This document shows positions 12,801 through 24,128 of a stretch of DNA of 64,000 nucleotides, piece by piece. Within the stretch, counting starts at the first letter, position 1; the number at the start of each line of letters is the position of its first letter. Under the pieces are notes generated by a model that was not told where the DNA came from, searched no databases, and saw only the letters and a list, made by a program, of their open reading frames with translations. The DNA is from Paraspadella gotoi. Taxonomy: Eukaryota > Chaetognatha. Position numbers and translations under genes: made by a program. The stretch is from contig CM119271.1 of assembly GCA_051294375.1 (NCBI GenBank), positions 3,503,061-3,567,060 on the forward strand, written 5' to 3'.

Positions 12801-15800
12801 AGTCCACCTATACGACAAGCTTTCAACAAAGACTAAGTCTAGTTGATACCTTTCTCAAGCACCTGGTTCTAGTGTTGGCGACTTTCGCCATGGCGATTAT
12901 CGCCAGGGCTTTGGCGATGTCGCCAGTCCCCCCACTGGCGAACCTCGCCATTGAAAAAGTAGCGAATAGAACGAAAAGCGCAGGCTAACACGGGGATGAG
13001 CATCACCTTCAGCCCTCTTCCCCAACCCTAACCCTTCAACCAAACCTTCCCGTTTCAAACTCTGTGCCTGAAGAGAAAAAGGCCGAGGACGACGGGTCGG
13101 CCAGATCTGATCATCGGACCGATTGACCGATCGACCGGACAGAGACTGACCGGACTCTTTCTCCATCTTTTCTCTCCCTCTCTCTCTTTTTTCTCTTCCC
13201 TCTCTCTCTTTTTCTCTCTCTCTCTCTTCCAAACTTTACTTGGTCACGAGACCAAAAAGACAGATTTAGATTTCACTGGATCATCTAGACCGAACAACTA
13301 CTTTTTCTTACAAAGTTTCTACTACGTTTTTACTGGAAGTTTTCTCTACGATTTATTGGATTTCTCTAACCGAACTTTAATAGATTTCTTTCTCGATTTG
13401 ATCTCGATTTTGCCTAAGATTTCGTCTCGTTACCTTGATTTATTTACATTTATTTACTTTGATTCCCGCATTTTTTCCTTCGACATTTTCGAAGCTTCAG
13501 TTCACAAACGTTTGGAGATTTACTTTTCGTCAGATTACGTTGCCGACCAAGTGGACCATTCTCACTCAAGAGGCGTAAGCCAAGCTTCCTCTACAGTGCC
13601 TCCCCCTTAACCCTAACCGGCCGCCTCCCGTTACATCTCCATGCCTCACCCTAACCCTAACCGCCTTTGATTGCATCAACCACGGGCCCCTCCCCAACCT
13701 AACCCTAAACCAAGCCTTCCGCTTCAACTCTGTTGCCTCTCCCCTAACCCTAACCCAGGCTCAGCCTCCCGTACATCTCCGTGCCTCAACCCTTAACCCT
13801 AACCGCCTTCGCATGCATCAGACCAACGGCCCCTCCCCCAACTTTAACCCCTAAACTTAAAGCCTCCGTTCAACTCCATGCCTCTCCCCTAACCCTAACC
13901 CAGGCCCAGCTCCGTACATCTCCGAGCCTCAAACGCCTAACCCTAACGCCTTCGATCATCAACCCATTGCGGTCCCTCCCGCAACCCTAACCCTTAAACC
14001 AAGCCTCCCGTTTCAACTCCATGCCTCTCCCTAACCCTAAACCAGGCCCGGCTCCCGTACATCTCCGTACCATCAACCCTACCCTAATTGCCTTCGATAT
14101 ATAACCCACGCGGCCTCTCTCCAACCTAACCCTAAACCGGGCCCATGGCCTCCCGTACATCTCGCTTACCTCAACCCTAACCCTATGCCTTCGATATATA
14201 ACCACGGGCCTCATCTCCCAACCCTAACCCTAAACCGGGCCCAGGCCTCCCGTAATCTCCGTACTCAACCCTAACCCAATTGGCCTTCGATATATAACCC
14301 CACGGGCCTCTTCTCCCAGCCCTATACCCTAAACCGGGCAGGCCTCCCGTACATCTCCGTTTGCCTCAACCTAACCCTAATCGCAGGCCCTTTGGTCATC
14401 AAACAACACCCTCCCTACCCCTATCCTAAAATTTTGACCATTTAATAATAAGCTAAAATAAACTTACTTAACTCAAACCCTAACCCTAACCCTAACTTTA
14501 CTCAAACCCTAACCCTAAACTACTCAACCCTAACTTTAACTACTACCTACTCAACCCTTAACCCTAATACCAACTTCAACCCTAACCCTAACCCTAATCT
14601 GATTTAGTTTGGCGAAATCGCCATATAGAACGCTAGATTGTGTTCACAGCTTAAATCGCCAAATGGCGGGGCGTCATGGCTAAGTCGCTATTTGCGATTT
14701 CGCACTGAACTACATTCTAGCGTTCTAGTTAAGGCGATTTCCCTAAACTAAATCAGATTAGGGTTAGGTTAGGTTGAAGTTTGGTTTAGGGTTAGGGTTG
14801 AAGTTACGGGTAGTTACGTTAAAGTTTAGGGTTGAGTAGTTTAGGGTTAGGGTTTAGGGTTGAGTTAGTTAAGTTATTATTTAGCCTTATTATTAATGTC
14901 AATTTTAGGATAGGGCGTAGGGAGGCGTGTTGTTGAGTGACCAAGAGGCCTGCGTTAGGGTTAGGGTTGAGGCACGGGAGATGTACGGGAGGCCTGGGCC
15001 CGGTTTAGGGTTGGAGTTGGGCGAAGAGGCCCGTGGGTTTATATATCGAAAAGGGCAATTTAGGTTAGGTTGAGGTACGGAGATGTACGGGAGGCCTGGG
15101 CCCGGTTTAGGTTGGGAGAGAGGCCCGTGGGTTATATATCAAGGCAATTAGGGTTAGGGTTGAGGGTACGGAGATGTTACGTGGCAGGCCGGGCCTGGTT
15201 AGGGTTAGGGAGAGGCATGGGATGAACGGGAGGCTTGGTTTAGGGTTTAGTGGTTGCGGGAGGGACCCATGAGTTGATGCAGTCGCAAAGGCGGTAGGGT
15301 TAGGGTTGGAGGCACGGAGATGTACGGTGGAGGCTGGCCTGGGTTTTAGGGTTAGGGGAGAGGCATGGAGTTGAACGGATGCTTAGTTTAGGGTTTAGGG
15401 TTTTGGGGAGAGGGGCCGTGCGTTGATGCATCGAGGCGTTAGGGTTAGGTTGAGGCACGGAGATGTACGGTGAGAGGCTGAGCCTGGGTTGACGGGTTAG
15501 CGGGAAGGCAATGAGTTGAACGGAAGGCTTGCGTTTAGGGTTAGGGTTGGGGGAGGGGCCCGTGGTTGATGCATCAAAGGCGGTTAGCGGTTAGGGTTGA
15601 GGCATGGAGATGTACGGGAGGCGGCCCGGGTTAGGGTTAGGGGAGAGGCACAGAGTTGAACGGGAGTTTGGTTGAGGGTTATCTTGGGTTGGGGAGGAGC
15701 CTGAAGGTGATGCTCATCCCCGTAGTTAGCTGCGCTTTTCTTTATTTATTTCGCTACTTTTATCACTGGCGAGGTTCGCCAGTGGGGGGAACTGGCGACA

Positions 15801-18800
15801 TCGCCAAAGGCTCCTGGCGATATCGCCATGGGCGAAGTCGCCAAACCAACTAGAACCACACCTGCAAACTCGTGCGTGAATTCGCCCGGCGACATCGCAT
15901 TTGAATGAACTCACTTAGGCTTTACTATCAATTGAAGTGGTAATAGATTTCTATAAAACCGATTTCAAAATTTTAAATATAATATACATATCCAATATAT
16001 TACCCAGTACTACAATATTAAGCCATAGCCATGAAATTTTAAATGGAAATGTATACCGCATTAAAATAATCTATCATGACATAGGATAATGCGTATTTAT
16101 TTTTTGTAAAAATGCTTTCTTCGGAGGGGCTACTAAGCCTAAATTAAAAATATTATATTACATATAAGAGCCAAAATAATTTTTTTAAATCTTACAAATT
16201 TTTTGAATGGATTCGATAGAGCATTAAAAAGTTAAGCAAGAAATATAATTACAAGCTTTTTAAAAAATTCTTAATCGTTTTCTAAGTGATATAAAAAAAA
16301 CTGATAAAAAATCATCGAAAAGATTGATGATTGATGATAATTTTTTAATGGTTTTTCTCTTATTTTTGACACACCTCTATCGTAAAAATATTTTAATAAA
16401 AGAATTATACTTTGTGTGGCAGACAACTTTTATGAGCTATGAATCTGGTCTAAAATTTAATAAAAAAATTGTTTGGCCTTTCCTATTAGATAAATGATTA
16501 AAAAATTAATTCACTAGTTAGAGCCATATTAATAAATCTTTTTGTCCATTGAAAGTATTCTTAAAAAATGTCTAAATATATCTTCATTTGGCTGTACTCG
16601 CTCAATTTTTGAACTCACCCCATTGAGTGCGGCTTACCCCCTAACAATATACAACTATTATACAGGGTGCGACCATAATACCAAANNNNNNNNNNNNNNN
16701 NNNNNNNNNNAAATTGTAAAAAACATTAATATTGTTAAGGAAAATATTCAAATATTAATGAATGTTGGGTTCTATTCTGGAACGTACCTGATAATTTTTT
16801 TATAAAAACTTATGATGAATAATTTAAAGAAAAATTTAATTTTTAATCAGAATATTAAATAATATTATTAAAAATGTGAAACTAATCATTTATGGGTCCC
16901 AAACGCCTTACAAAAAAATAAAATCAGCAACAAATTTATATGGGATTTGACGATTGAGGCATATTCTTTAAAAATTTTTATTTGAAGAATTATGAAAATA
17001 AACTAAATTAATATACATGTAAATATTATCATATTCAGAAATCACATATGGCTTTCAGCGTATAAGAACGACTACACAATGTGAAAAAATCTTCAACACC
17101 ATGTAGTTGTTTGAAAATCTGTTGTTTATTGCATTTGAAAGTAAAAAATCATAAATAGCTTTAGTACTAATTTTATTATCGTACCTCTTGAGCAAGAACG
17201 GATGGCACAAAATAAAAAGTTATCTCACACTTCATAAAAAAAAAATACGTAGCTATTTTTGCTTCTAAAATCGATGTCGGTTTTTGACAACACACCTAAT
17301 TAACGTTACCCCACTATAAAAAATGAAATAAAAATAGTAACGAGTGCTCAAGAAAAGGTTTTTGGTGAAAAAGTTGGTTCCATTTTTTGTACATCTGGGT
17401 GTACCATCCTGCCACAACCATCAGGTTGTTAAAAAGGTGAGTTCTCCAGTCTCCAGTCAGTCCTGCACCTCCAACATCTACAGTTATTAGTCTCTGGTAG
17501 TCATGGAAGGGCATTTCTACTTTAAAATCGTTTTCCAAACTCTTGAGATTGTTTTTACCAATCAAGATTGCATAGATTTGTTGATTCTATGAACCTATAA
17601 CCGAGTGCTTTTGCTTCACTTTAAAGTGTACTATAAAATCATATTTGTATTCATGCAAAAAATTTAATTTTACTAAGTTACACCTTAAAACGTAAATGGA
17701 TTTTCAACCAAATAAAACAATAAGATAGAATGTATCTAATATACCATGAGGGAAAATAAAATTGTCGCGGCAGTTTAATGTAAAAATTAAAAAATAACAA
17801 TTAAATAAGGAAACTTATGATCTGTGTCTAATTAATGTACGATAAGAAATACAAGAGTTCCATGCAAAAAAAAAAAAAAATTAGGATAGATTCAGGGATA
17901 ATTTCATTCAGTTTTAAGGAGGTCATAATATATATTAAAACTTATTTACCAACCAAAAAATATATTTGACAATAAAATTCACCGATTTTTCTAAACCGCG
18001 ACAATTTTTTTTCCCCATTATGGTACAGAAGAATGGCAGCCATTTTATTAGTGCCGTCCGTTTGGACTCAAGGTATCTCAAATTGTTTAGAAAGGTCAGG
18101 ACTTTTTATTTGGTCCGGTTAAATATGGTTCAACCTCAGTAATATAATTTAATATATATACAGAAGGCATCATATTATAGAATTAGGTGGACCCCTTTTT
18201 GTGACCAGAATCTGTTCCCATCCAACTACCTGATCGAATTTTATGAAATTTTACATGTAGTCCTAATGACAATATAAATGGAACTATCGAGGCGAATTTT
18301 GATATTCAACTCCTGACAAGAGAGAGGGCCCTGGGGGGCCAAAAAAAGATAAAAATAATTTTTTTATATTTTAATATTTTTTTGTAGCATCAGGTGCATT
18401 GAGGTCTTAAACATGAAAAAAAAAATTTAAAACTAAAATTAATAATTTTTTAATAATTAAGCATTGTTTGAAGATGCATTCATCGTTTTACTTCCAATTT
18501 TTCCAAATTATTCCAAGTCTGACTTGAACCGCTGATGTTCATGAAGTTGAAAATTAAGGTAAACTAATATTTTTGAGGTAATAAATACGTTTTTGTGGAA
18601 AAGTAAACGTCTGTGCAGTACAACTGTTCAAAACAAAAAAATTTGAAAAATTGGAAAAAAATTTGACAATTTTTTGCCGTTTTTTGTACTGGCCACAAAA
18701 AACGGATACCTCATTTTATAATATGAAGCCTTCTGTATGTAATCGTTGCTCACTATCAAAAAAAAAGCAAAAATAAAAATCACCCACCAGAAAATCTCAT

Positions 18801-21800
18801 TTCAGTTAATCTACCCTTTTACCAGTTCTAATTATAATCTCTTATTCTGAGCCATATGTTGTATATCAAAGGTGATAAAACCTTTAAAATTTATCGACTT
18901 GAAATAATTTTCAAGCTCGTCCTCCAAATGAAGACAAAAAAATGAAATCCTAACCTTAGTTGAGTCGGCGTTTTCAATGGACGCTCTGAAGGCAGAAAAA
19001 ATGGTGGGTAGCGTGTCGTCGTAGGCGATGTTGACGCACTCGTGGGTTTTGAAGAGCATTTCCTTGAAAAAGTCCAGCCTCTCCTGCTCAAACTCGTTGC
19101 ACTTTTCGAAGACCATCTGCATGTCGTCCATGTACTTAGAGTTGTAGCGGTTGAGCTCGTCGAGTGCTTTGGCGTAAGAGTCCCTGCTGGTCTCCACTTC
19201 CCGTCGACAGAGTTCCGTTCGCTCCTCGCACTTTTTCACCTCGTCGGGCGCCTTGGAGGAGTCAGCCTTGGCGTTGGCCTCCGCGATTGAAGCCGTCTTC
19301 TCGTTCTTGCAGGATTTGTGGTAGCGCTCTTTGGCCTTTTGCAGTTTGGCCAAGAGCTTCACCCAAGGTTTCTGGGCTTTCTTGAAGCCGTCCTCGAACT
19401 CTTTCACTTTCTTGAAGGCCATTTGGAGGGCGGGCTTGTGGTAGTGCTCTTTCTGCCAGACCTTTACCTCCGCGACGACATTGTCGTTGAGGCGGTGACC
19501 GACTTTGTCATGAACTTCGCAGATTTTGTCTGCTTCTTCCAAGGCTGCCTTGGTAGCCGCCTCCGTCGTTCCGTAATCGGGGCCCTTGAAATTTATTAGG
19601 GAGCAGCTTTATATATATAAATAATAAATATATATAAAGATAAAATATAGAGCGTTAATGTCAAGAAAATTTAGCGGCATATTGATTTTGCTCAATTTAG
19701 CTCTAATGACGACCGAGTTTTAATGAGCCAAATGAAAAGTTATTTGTCAATCAGTCTCACGCATAATAATATTAAAAATGTAACTGAAGACACAAACAAA
19801 AATATATTGGTTGTATCAATGTCATCAAACAAATAACGCTTGGTAATAACAAATAATAGTAATAATATTTAAACCAATACCCCCTTACCTTTTCGATATG
19901 TTGCACCCACTTCTGGGACCAGGACTTGAGACTCTGGCGTACTTTTTTTCGATGGCGATCCTCTCTTGCACCATAGTTATGAGGTCCTCGCTGAGCCGGA
20001 ACCCCTCCTCGGCTCGCTTAACCGTCCGCTTGTATTTGCCGATTTCCCAGAAGGAATCCGAGGTGGGCTGGATCGTCTCCTCGCCCGTCACCGACATTTT
20101 GAGCCCTGGATGACGACACAGTGAAGCGAGAGAAGTGAGATTCTTTTCGGAGAAGGTGGGGGGCGTGGTCTTCGATCCCGCAAAATGTCGATGAGTCTTC
20201 GTTTTTCTAGGCGATTCATGCGACGTTCATCGTTAACAACTTCATTTTCAAATGATTCACGAACATTTTCTTTACTATAGAAAAAAGGAAAGAAACTATA
20301 GAAAGGCTACGATGAAACTTAAAAAATGTAAATGAGAAGAAAAACAGTAAGTCTACTCAGAAAAATAAATCTTTTTGGGAGAAAAACGCTGGAAAAAAGG
20401 TTAACGTCCTGGAGCATTTAACGTGTAAAAAAACCATAATTGTTTTAGGCATTAAAAATACTACAAAACCTATCGATCGGACAAATTGATGCGATGACAC
20501 CACTCGTTAAATTAAAAACTAAGAAAATCCAACGAAAAGTCAATTAGACGAGGAAGTTTACGCCCAGAAAGCTATGACGGTTTATCTCGTCAATCTTTCA
20601 TTCAAGCAATGAACGAACAAGAAAAAGATAAAAAAAAAAACTCAGCAACTTGAGCGTAAACAAGATTAAAGAACCACTAATATTATAATCATTCAACATC
20701 TACGTCAACCGGTTTCTGACCGAAGAAGGAAACGAATTAAAAAAAAAAACAGGACTATACTTTATACATGGTTGACAGAGCGAAGATCGGCCCAGCAGAC
20801 GTTTTCAGCCCAGAATTCTCGGGCCTCCGAGCCAAGAGCGCCGCCATGTTCATTTCGAAATAGAAAGGGGAGAAAAAAAACCTGTTTTTCCTTCCGAGTT
20901 CGAGAATGCGAGAGGCAAGACCAGGGACAGAATTTAAAAAAGGACAAGATAATCCAGAATATGTTAACTTGTGATTAGTAAAATTAGGAAGTTAAAACAT
21001 AATTCAACTAGTTTTTCTTCCGGAGTTAACTTTGTCGAAAAATTTTGTGGCATTAATATTTTTTTTGCTTAGAACGAGGTAGCAGAAAAAATAACTTACT
21101 CAAACACTGCCAAAAACTAATAAAGCTCGTATTAAACATTATTAATTAGGTCTTTCTATTGCAGGATATACATAAATCTAAAACATATTTCTTAGAAATC
21201 AAAGATTCAAAAAGATTAAAAATATTCTACAACAGTCATTATTCGGCAGCACCCAAAGTAAATATAAAATTCAAATCTTTCGAACGAATCATCAAAAGAG
21301 AGAGATCATCGTTTGTCGACGTGAGATCCAAATTAGTAAGGTATTCTCAGTGCTCTGAAAAGTTTTCCGGTGATACACCGGAAGAAAATTTATTATCCCT
21401 TCCAGGTAGCATCATCACTTCGTAATTTTTTAAAACATTTAAGGTTTTAATAAATACTTCAGAACGTCTTTTATCATCAGTCATCATCTACCGTAATGGT
21501 CGCTTCTCCTTGCAATACCTTTTAAAATAGGGAATTCTCAGCAGTGTCTTACGTGGACACGCGGAATACCATTGCCAGCTCAGACGAAATTTAACGAGGA
21601 ATCATTGTGCCTAGCGTAACAAATCAAGTTGGTCAACCTAGGAATGTTTGTAAGAGTACGATTACCCGCTTGAGTAGCTCCCATTACGGCAAAATTGTCG
21701 GAGCAAAGCCAGAAGCAACCCACTGGGGAAAAATTGAGGACGTGTCGCAACATAACCCCGCGTCCTGATGGAGGAAAATTCGACCCTGACCGTCGAGGTT

Positions 21801-23171
21801 GTGGGTCGAAGCAGGTGGCCAAGTATTTCTCCCAGCAATGAGCAATTTCCGATCAGGGTGCCAAGTTTCGCTGAGAAAATTGTCCCGCCAACATTGAGAG
21901 AAACGACAGAGGATTTCAAATTATCGCTTCTTTGGTTGCGTGACGAAGTAGACATTAAGGCTTAATTTAAGCTTAGCCTGCATGGAATGGCTAACACAAA
22001 GACTGAAAATCGCAATAGACAATTGATAAAATCTAAAAATTCAATAATAACGCCTCATAATTCCTTTTTAATTGATCACAGATTGACTGTCCTCAGAATT
22101 ACTAATCACAAATTGCTTTAAGCTAAGATAATTTGATATGAATATTTATAGCCTGAACTATAAAACTATATAGCGTTATTAATTCTCACGCTAACTAGTA
22201 CTATATAATGTAAATTTTGCATAAATAAACAGTTAAAATCGAAATATTCTCAATTCGCGTTTAAATACGTTCTGCAATAACTGGATAAAATAATCTTCTG
22301 ACTTCATTTGCCAAACCTCAAAAATAAAATTGATTAAAGCATAGGTATCAAATATTTAACGAAAACTACAGCATTGTAACTTGATAGACAACACAGTTCA
22401 TTAAAAAAAAATAATATAAAAAACCGGTCTGTGGACATACACACCCTTCAAAACCAAACTTATTTCATCCTATAATTAGAGAATTAAAATTTCGTTGCAT
22501 CCTATTTCTGCAGTAGGATTTGAGCCCCGAGTTTTTACCGCTATCAGTGCAAAGGTGCTCGGCGTNNNNNNNNNNNNNNNNNNNNNNNNNNNNNNNNNNN
22601 NNNNNNNNNNNNNNNNNNNNNNNNNNNNNNNNNNNNNNNNNNNNNNNNNNNNNNNNNNNNNNNNNTTATTAGGGAGCAGCTTTATATATATAAATAATAA
22701 ATATAAATAAAGATAAAATATAGAGCGTTAATGTAAAGAAAATTTAGCGGCATATTGATTTTGCTCAATTTAGCTCTAATGACGACCGAGTTTTAATGAG
22801 CCAAATGAAAAGTTATTTGTCAATCAGTCTTACGCATAATAATATTAAAAATGTAACTGAAAACACAAACATGTCATCAAACAAATAACGATTGTATAAC
22901 TCTTAAGGTCCAAATATTAACAAATAATAGTAATAATAATTTAGACCAATACCCCCCTTACCTTTTCGATATGTTGCACCCACTTCTGGGACCAGGACTT
23001 GAGACTCTTGGCGTACTTTTTTTCGATGGCGATCCTCTCTTGCACCATAGTTATGAGGTCCTCGCTGAGCCGGAACCCCTCCTCGGCTCGCTTAACCGTC
23101 CGCTTGTATTTGCCGATTTCCCAGAAGGAATCCGAGGTGGGCTGGATCGTCTCCTCGCCCGTCACCGACAT
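7292..23171 (-). CDS. PACSIN/syndapin F-BAR protein, SH3 end not found
   Basis: Minus-strand exons: exon 1 22962-23171 (second copy 19889-20097), exon 2 18955-19584, exon 3 9144-9219 (copy 12426-12504), exon 4 7292-7387 (copy 10558-10655). The phases agree for the intact copies. Exon 1 starts MSVTGEETIQPTSDSFWEIG and carries the F-BAR opening (YKRTVKR, DLITMVQERIAIEKKYAK, WSQKW). Exon 2 holds the rest of the crescent dimer domain, including NWQKE-like VWQKEHYHK, EDGFKKAQKPW and VFEKCNEFEQERL. Exon 3 reads LKWW then PMNWPTFEEYTP, a hallmark of the family; exon 4 has DGVMLTGI, matching DGVTLTGI in vertebrate PACSIN linkers. The family bends membranes and links endocytosis to dynamin and N-WASP through a C-terminal SH3. 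No SH3 or NPF-containing exon is visible between 7292 and the end of KAL-1. Exon 1 copy at 19889 has a one-base deletion. Confidence 0.94.
9375..9500 (-). repeat. tRNA-like SINE fragment
   Basis: On the minus strand a segment near 9475-9405 contains GGTTCTAGCCC, one base from a pol III B box (GGTTCRANNCC), inside a possible T-arm (CCGGG...CCCGG), preceded about 50 bases upstream by an A-box-like TGGTGCCGGAGG. It does not fold into a complete tRNA by eye. The same sequence recurs in copy B near 12660-12790. A tRNA-derived SINE is the likeliest reading; the A box is poor. Confidence 0.35.
10558..10655 (-). pseudogene. Second copy of PACSIN exon 4, off-frame
   Basis: Splice acceptor (TTTTTGCAG) and donor (GTAAGT) are kept, but the length is 98 against 96 in the copy at 7292-7387, and the frame used by copy A is broken. 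Probably an allelic copy with sequencing indels. Confidence 0.7.
12426..12504 (-). pseudogene. Second copy of PACSIN exon 3, off-frame
   Basis: Matches the 76-base exon at 9144-9219 but has 79 bases with several compensating insertions and deletions. Splice sites are conserved. Probably the other haplotype with base errors. Confidence 0.75.
12864..15916. mobile_element. Foldback-type element with long inverted arms of telomere-like repeats
   Basis: The insertion is one large imperfect palindrome. The left arm starts TGGTTCTAGT followed by clustered TGGCGA/TCGCCA motifs; the right arm ends with the reverse complement, CTAGAACCA at 15850-15858, followed by about 58 further bases. Inward, both arms carry tandem units of roughly 100-145 bases in which CCCTAACCCTAA (left) or TTAGGGTTAGGG (right) alternates with GC-rich spacers such as CCTCCCGTACATCTCC and ATGCATCAAC. 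The arms meet around 14678 in a short unique centre bounded by AATCTGATTTAG and its complement. No transposase frame is visible, so it is non-autonomous. Long inverted repeats built of tandem subrepeats define foldback (FB/Galileo-like) elements. It sits in the intron between PACSIN exons 2 and 3. I could not define a clean target-site duplication. Confidence 0.8.
13069..13595. mobile_element. Solo LTR nested in the left arm of the foldback element
   Basis: A 527-base insertion starts with TGAAGAG and ends with CTCTACA (the TG...CA form of LTRs). It is flanked by a perfect 5-base direct repeat GTGCC at 13064-13068 and 13596-13600. The right arm near 15645-15655 keeps the empty site (complement of CTCTGTGCCTCTCCCC). 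There is no internal retrotransposon sequence, so this is a solo LTR left by recombination. A (TC)n tract lies at 13170-13230. Which strand is the sense strand is not clear. Confidence 0.8.
16161..18954. other. AT-rich PACSIN intron with repeat pieces; 25 N gap at 16686-16710
   Basis: 16020-16680 matches an intron of FOXJ1 at 50915-51530, so it is a dispersed repeat. 18170-18430 is an inverted, diverged copy of about 6780-7010, and 18690-18735 a short direct copy of 6983-7020. A minus-strand open frame at 17314-17565 is discussed under rejected items. I see no other gene. Confidence 0.6.
19889..20097 (-). pseudogene. Second copy of PACSIN exon 1 with a one-base deletion
   Basis: Same start codon, splice donor and sequence as 22962-23171, but 209 instead of 210 bases: one T is missing near 19936, which shifts the frame after EKKYA. 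Given the duplicated context this is more likely an assembly or base-call fault than a gene lesion. Confidence 0.8.
20120..21160. other. Upstream of PACSIN exon 1; possible small plus-strand exons
   Basis: Copies at 23190-24960 as well. Plus-strand stretches such as 20527-20655 (GSLRPESYDGLSRQSFIQ) and 20775-20870 (SAQNSRASEPRAPP) read like protein in one frame but are bounded by stops and indels in one copy or the other. I could not chain them with splice sites, so no gene is called. Confidence 0.3.
21165..21425 (+). CDS. Tentative last exon of an unrecognised plus-strand gene
   Basis: After a good acceptor (CTTTCTATTGCAG) an 87-codon open frame runs from DIHKSKTYFLEIKD to the stop after SLPGSIITS. 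It is rich in Lys, Ser and Phe and has no domain I know. AATAAATA follows about 25 bases after the stop. It converges tail to tail on the KCTD-like gene. The second copy (24983-25236) keeps the acceptor and stop but has indels. Upstream exons could not be linked. It could be non-coding. Confidence 0.35.
   Translation, partial: DIHKSKTYFLEIKDSKRLKIFYNSHYSAAPKVNIKFKSFERIIKRERSSFVDVRSKLVRYSQCSEKFSGDTPEENLLSLPGSIITS
21477..21955 (-). pseudogene. KCTD-like BTB/T1 domain frame, copy 1 (frameshifted)
   Basis: Same gene as 25288-25747. It starts MSTSSRNQRSDNL and enters the T1 fold (SSVVSLNVGGTIFS) but the frame is broken by several extra or missing bases in the middle and 3' parts compared with copy 2. 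Confidence 0.75.
21956..22565. other. Non-coding spacer upstream of the KCTD-like frame
   Basis: AT-rich. Nothing recognised except the end of the 26254-26622 gene copy (22490-22565), cut by the N gap. The matching spacer in copy 2 is 25748-26253. Confidence 0.5.
22566..22665. other. Assembly gap (100 N)
   Basis: Exactly 100 N, the conventional size for an unknown scaffold join. It separates the two copies of the duplicated segment. Confidence 0.99.
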
Positions 23172-23407
23172 TTTGAGCCCTGGATGACGACACAGTGAAG
23201 CAAGAGAAGTGAGATTCTTTTCGGAGAAGGTGGGGGGCGTGGTCTTCGATCCCGCAAAATGTCGATGAGTCTTCGTTTTTCTAGGCGATTCATGCGACGT
23301 TCATCGTTAACAACTTCATTTTCAAATGATTCACGAACATTTTCTTTACTATAGAAAAAAGGAAAGAAACTATAGAAAGGCTACGATGAAAACTTAAAAA
23401 ATGTAAA

Positions 23408-23568
23408 NNNNNNNNNNNNNNNNNNNNNNNNNNNNNNNNNNNNNNNNNNNNNNNNNNNNNNNNNNNNNNNNNNNNNNNNNNNNNNNNNNNNNNNNNNNNN
23501 NNNNNNNNNNNNNNNNNNNNNNNNNNNNNNNNNNNNNNNNNNNNNNNNNNNNNNNNNNNNNNNNNNNN
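23408..23568. other. Assembly gap (161 N)
   Basis: Run of N inside copy 2 of the duplicated segment, upstream of PACSIN exon 1. Confidence 0.99.
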
Positions 23569-23728
23569 AAACGCTGGAAAAAAGGTTAACGTCCTGGGAG
23601 CATTTAACGTGTAAAAAAACCATAATTGTTTTAGGCATTAAAAATACTACAAAACCTATCGATCGGACAAATTGATGCATGACACCACTCGTTAAATTAA
23701 AAACTAAGAAAATCCAACGAAAAGTCAA

Positions 23729-24128
23729 NNNNNNNNNNNNNNNNNNNNNNNNNNNNNNNNNNNNNNNNNNNNNNNNNNNNNNNNNNNNNNNNNNNNNNNN
23801 NNNNNNNNNNNNNNNNNNNNNNNNNNNNNNNNNNNNNNNNNNNNNNNNNNNNNNNNNNNNNNNNNNNNNNNNNNNNNNNNNNNNNNNNNNNNNNNNNNNN
23901 NNNNNNNNNNNNNNNNNNNNNNNNNNNNNNNNNNNNNNNNNNNNNNNNNNNNNNNNNNNNNNNNNNNNNNNNNNNNNNNNNNNNNNNNNNNNNNNNNNNN
24001 NNNNNNNNNNNNNNNNNNNNNNNNNNNNNNNNNNNNNNNNNNNNNNNNNNNNNNNNNNNNNNNNNNNNNNNNNNNNNNNNNNNNNNNNNNNNNNNNNNNN
24101 NNNNNNNNNNNNNNNNNNNNNNNNNNNN
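23729..24128. other. Assembly gap (400 N)
   Basis: Run of N. The ~160 bases before it (23569-23728) and after it (24129-24292) are the same sequence, so the gap size and join are doubtful. Confidence 0.99.

Larger units (their letters stand above)
9812..16160. repeat. Duplicated segment, copy B, interrupted by a 3 kb insertion
   Basis: Repeats copy A in order and orientation: 9812-12863 matches 6546-9573, and 15917-16160 resumes the match at the point where copy A runs on uninterrupted (AGGCTTTACTATC at 9574 and 15917). Between them lies the foldback element. Copy B carries a second PACSIN exon 4 (10558-10655) and exon 3 (12426-12504), both with indels that break the frame relative to copy A. 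Confidence 0.9.
19593..22565. repeat. Second duplicated segment, copy 1
   Basis: The same order of sequence as 22666-26346: PACSIN exon 1, a plus-strand exon, the KCTD-like frame, and the 3' end of the next minus gene, which here is cut off by a 100 N gap (22566-22665). Differences are mostly one-base indels plus a few short insertions, for example near 24830-24940 in copy 2. Confidence 0.9.

Noticed and set aside
13600-15700. Chromosome end or interstitial telomere array
   Set aside because: The CCCTAA motif changes strand at the centre of a palindrome and alternates with fixed spacers, inside a bounded insertion. A telomere would be one-stranded and uninterrupted.
17314-17565. Minus-strand open frame with a GLTGDWRTHLF segment resembling the GDWKNHF end of sulfotransferases
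   Set aside because: Only this short piece resembles the family, there are no other sulfotransferase exons or splice context nearby, and it lies in a repeat-filled intron. At best a relic.
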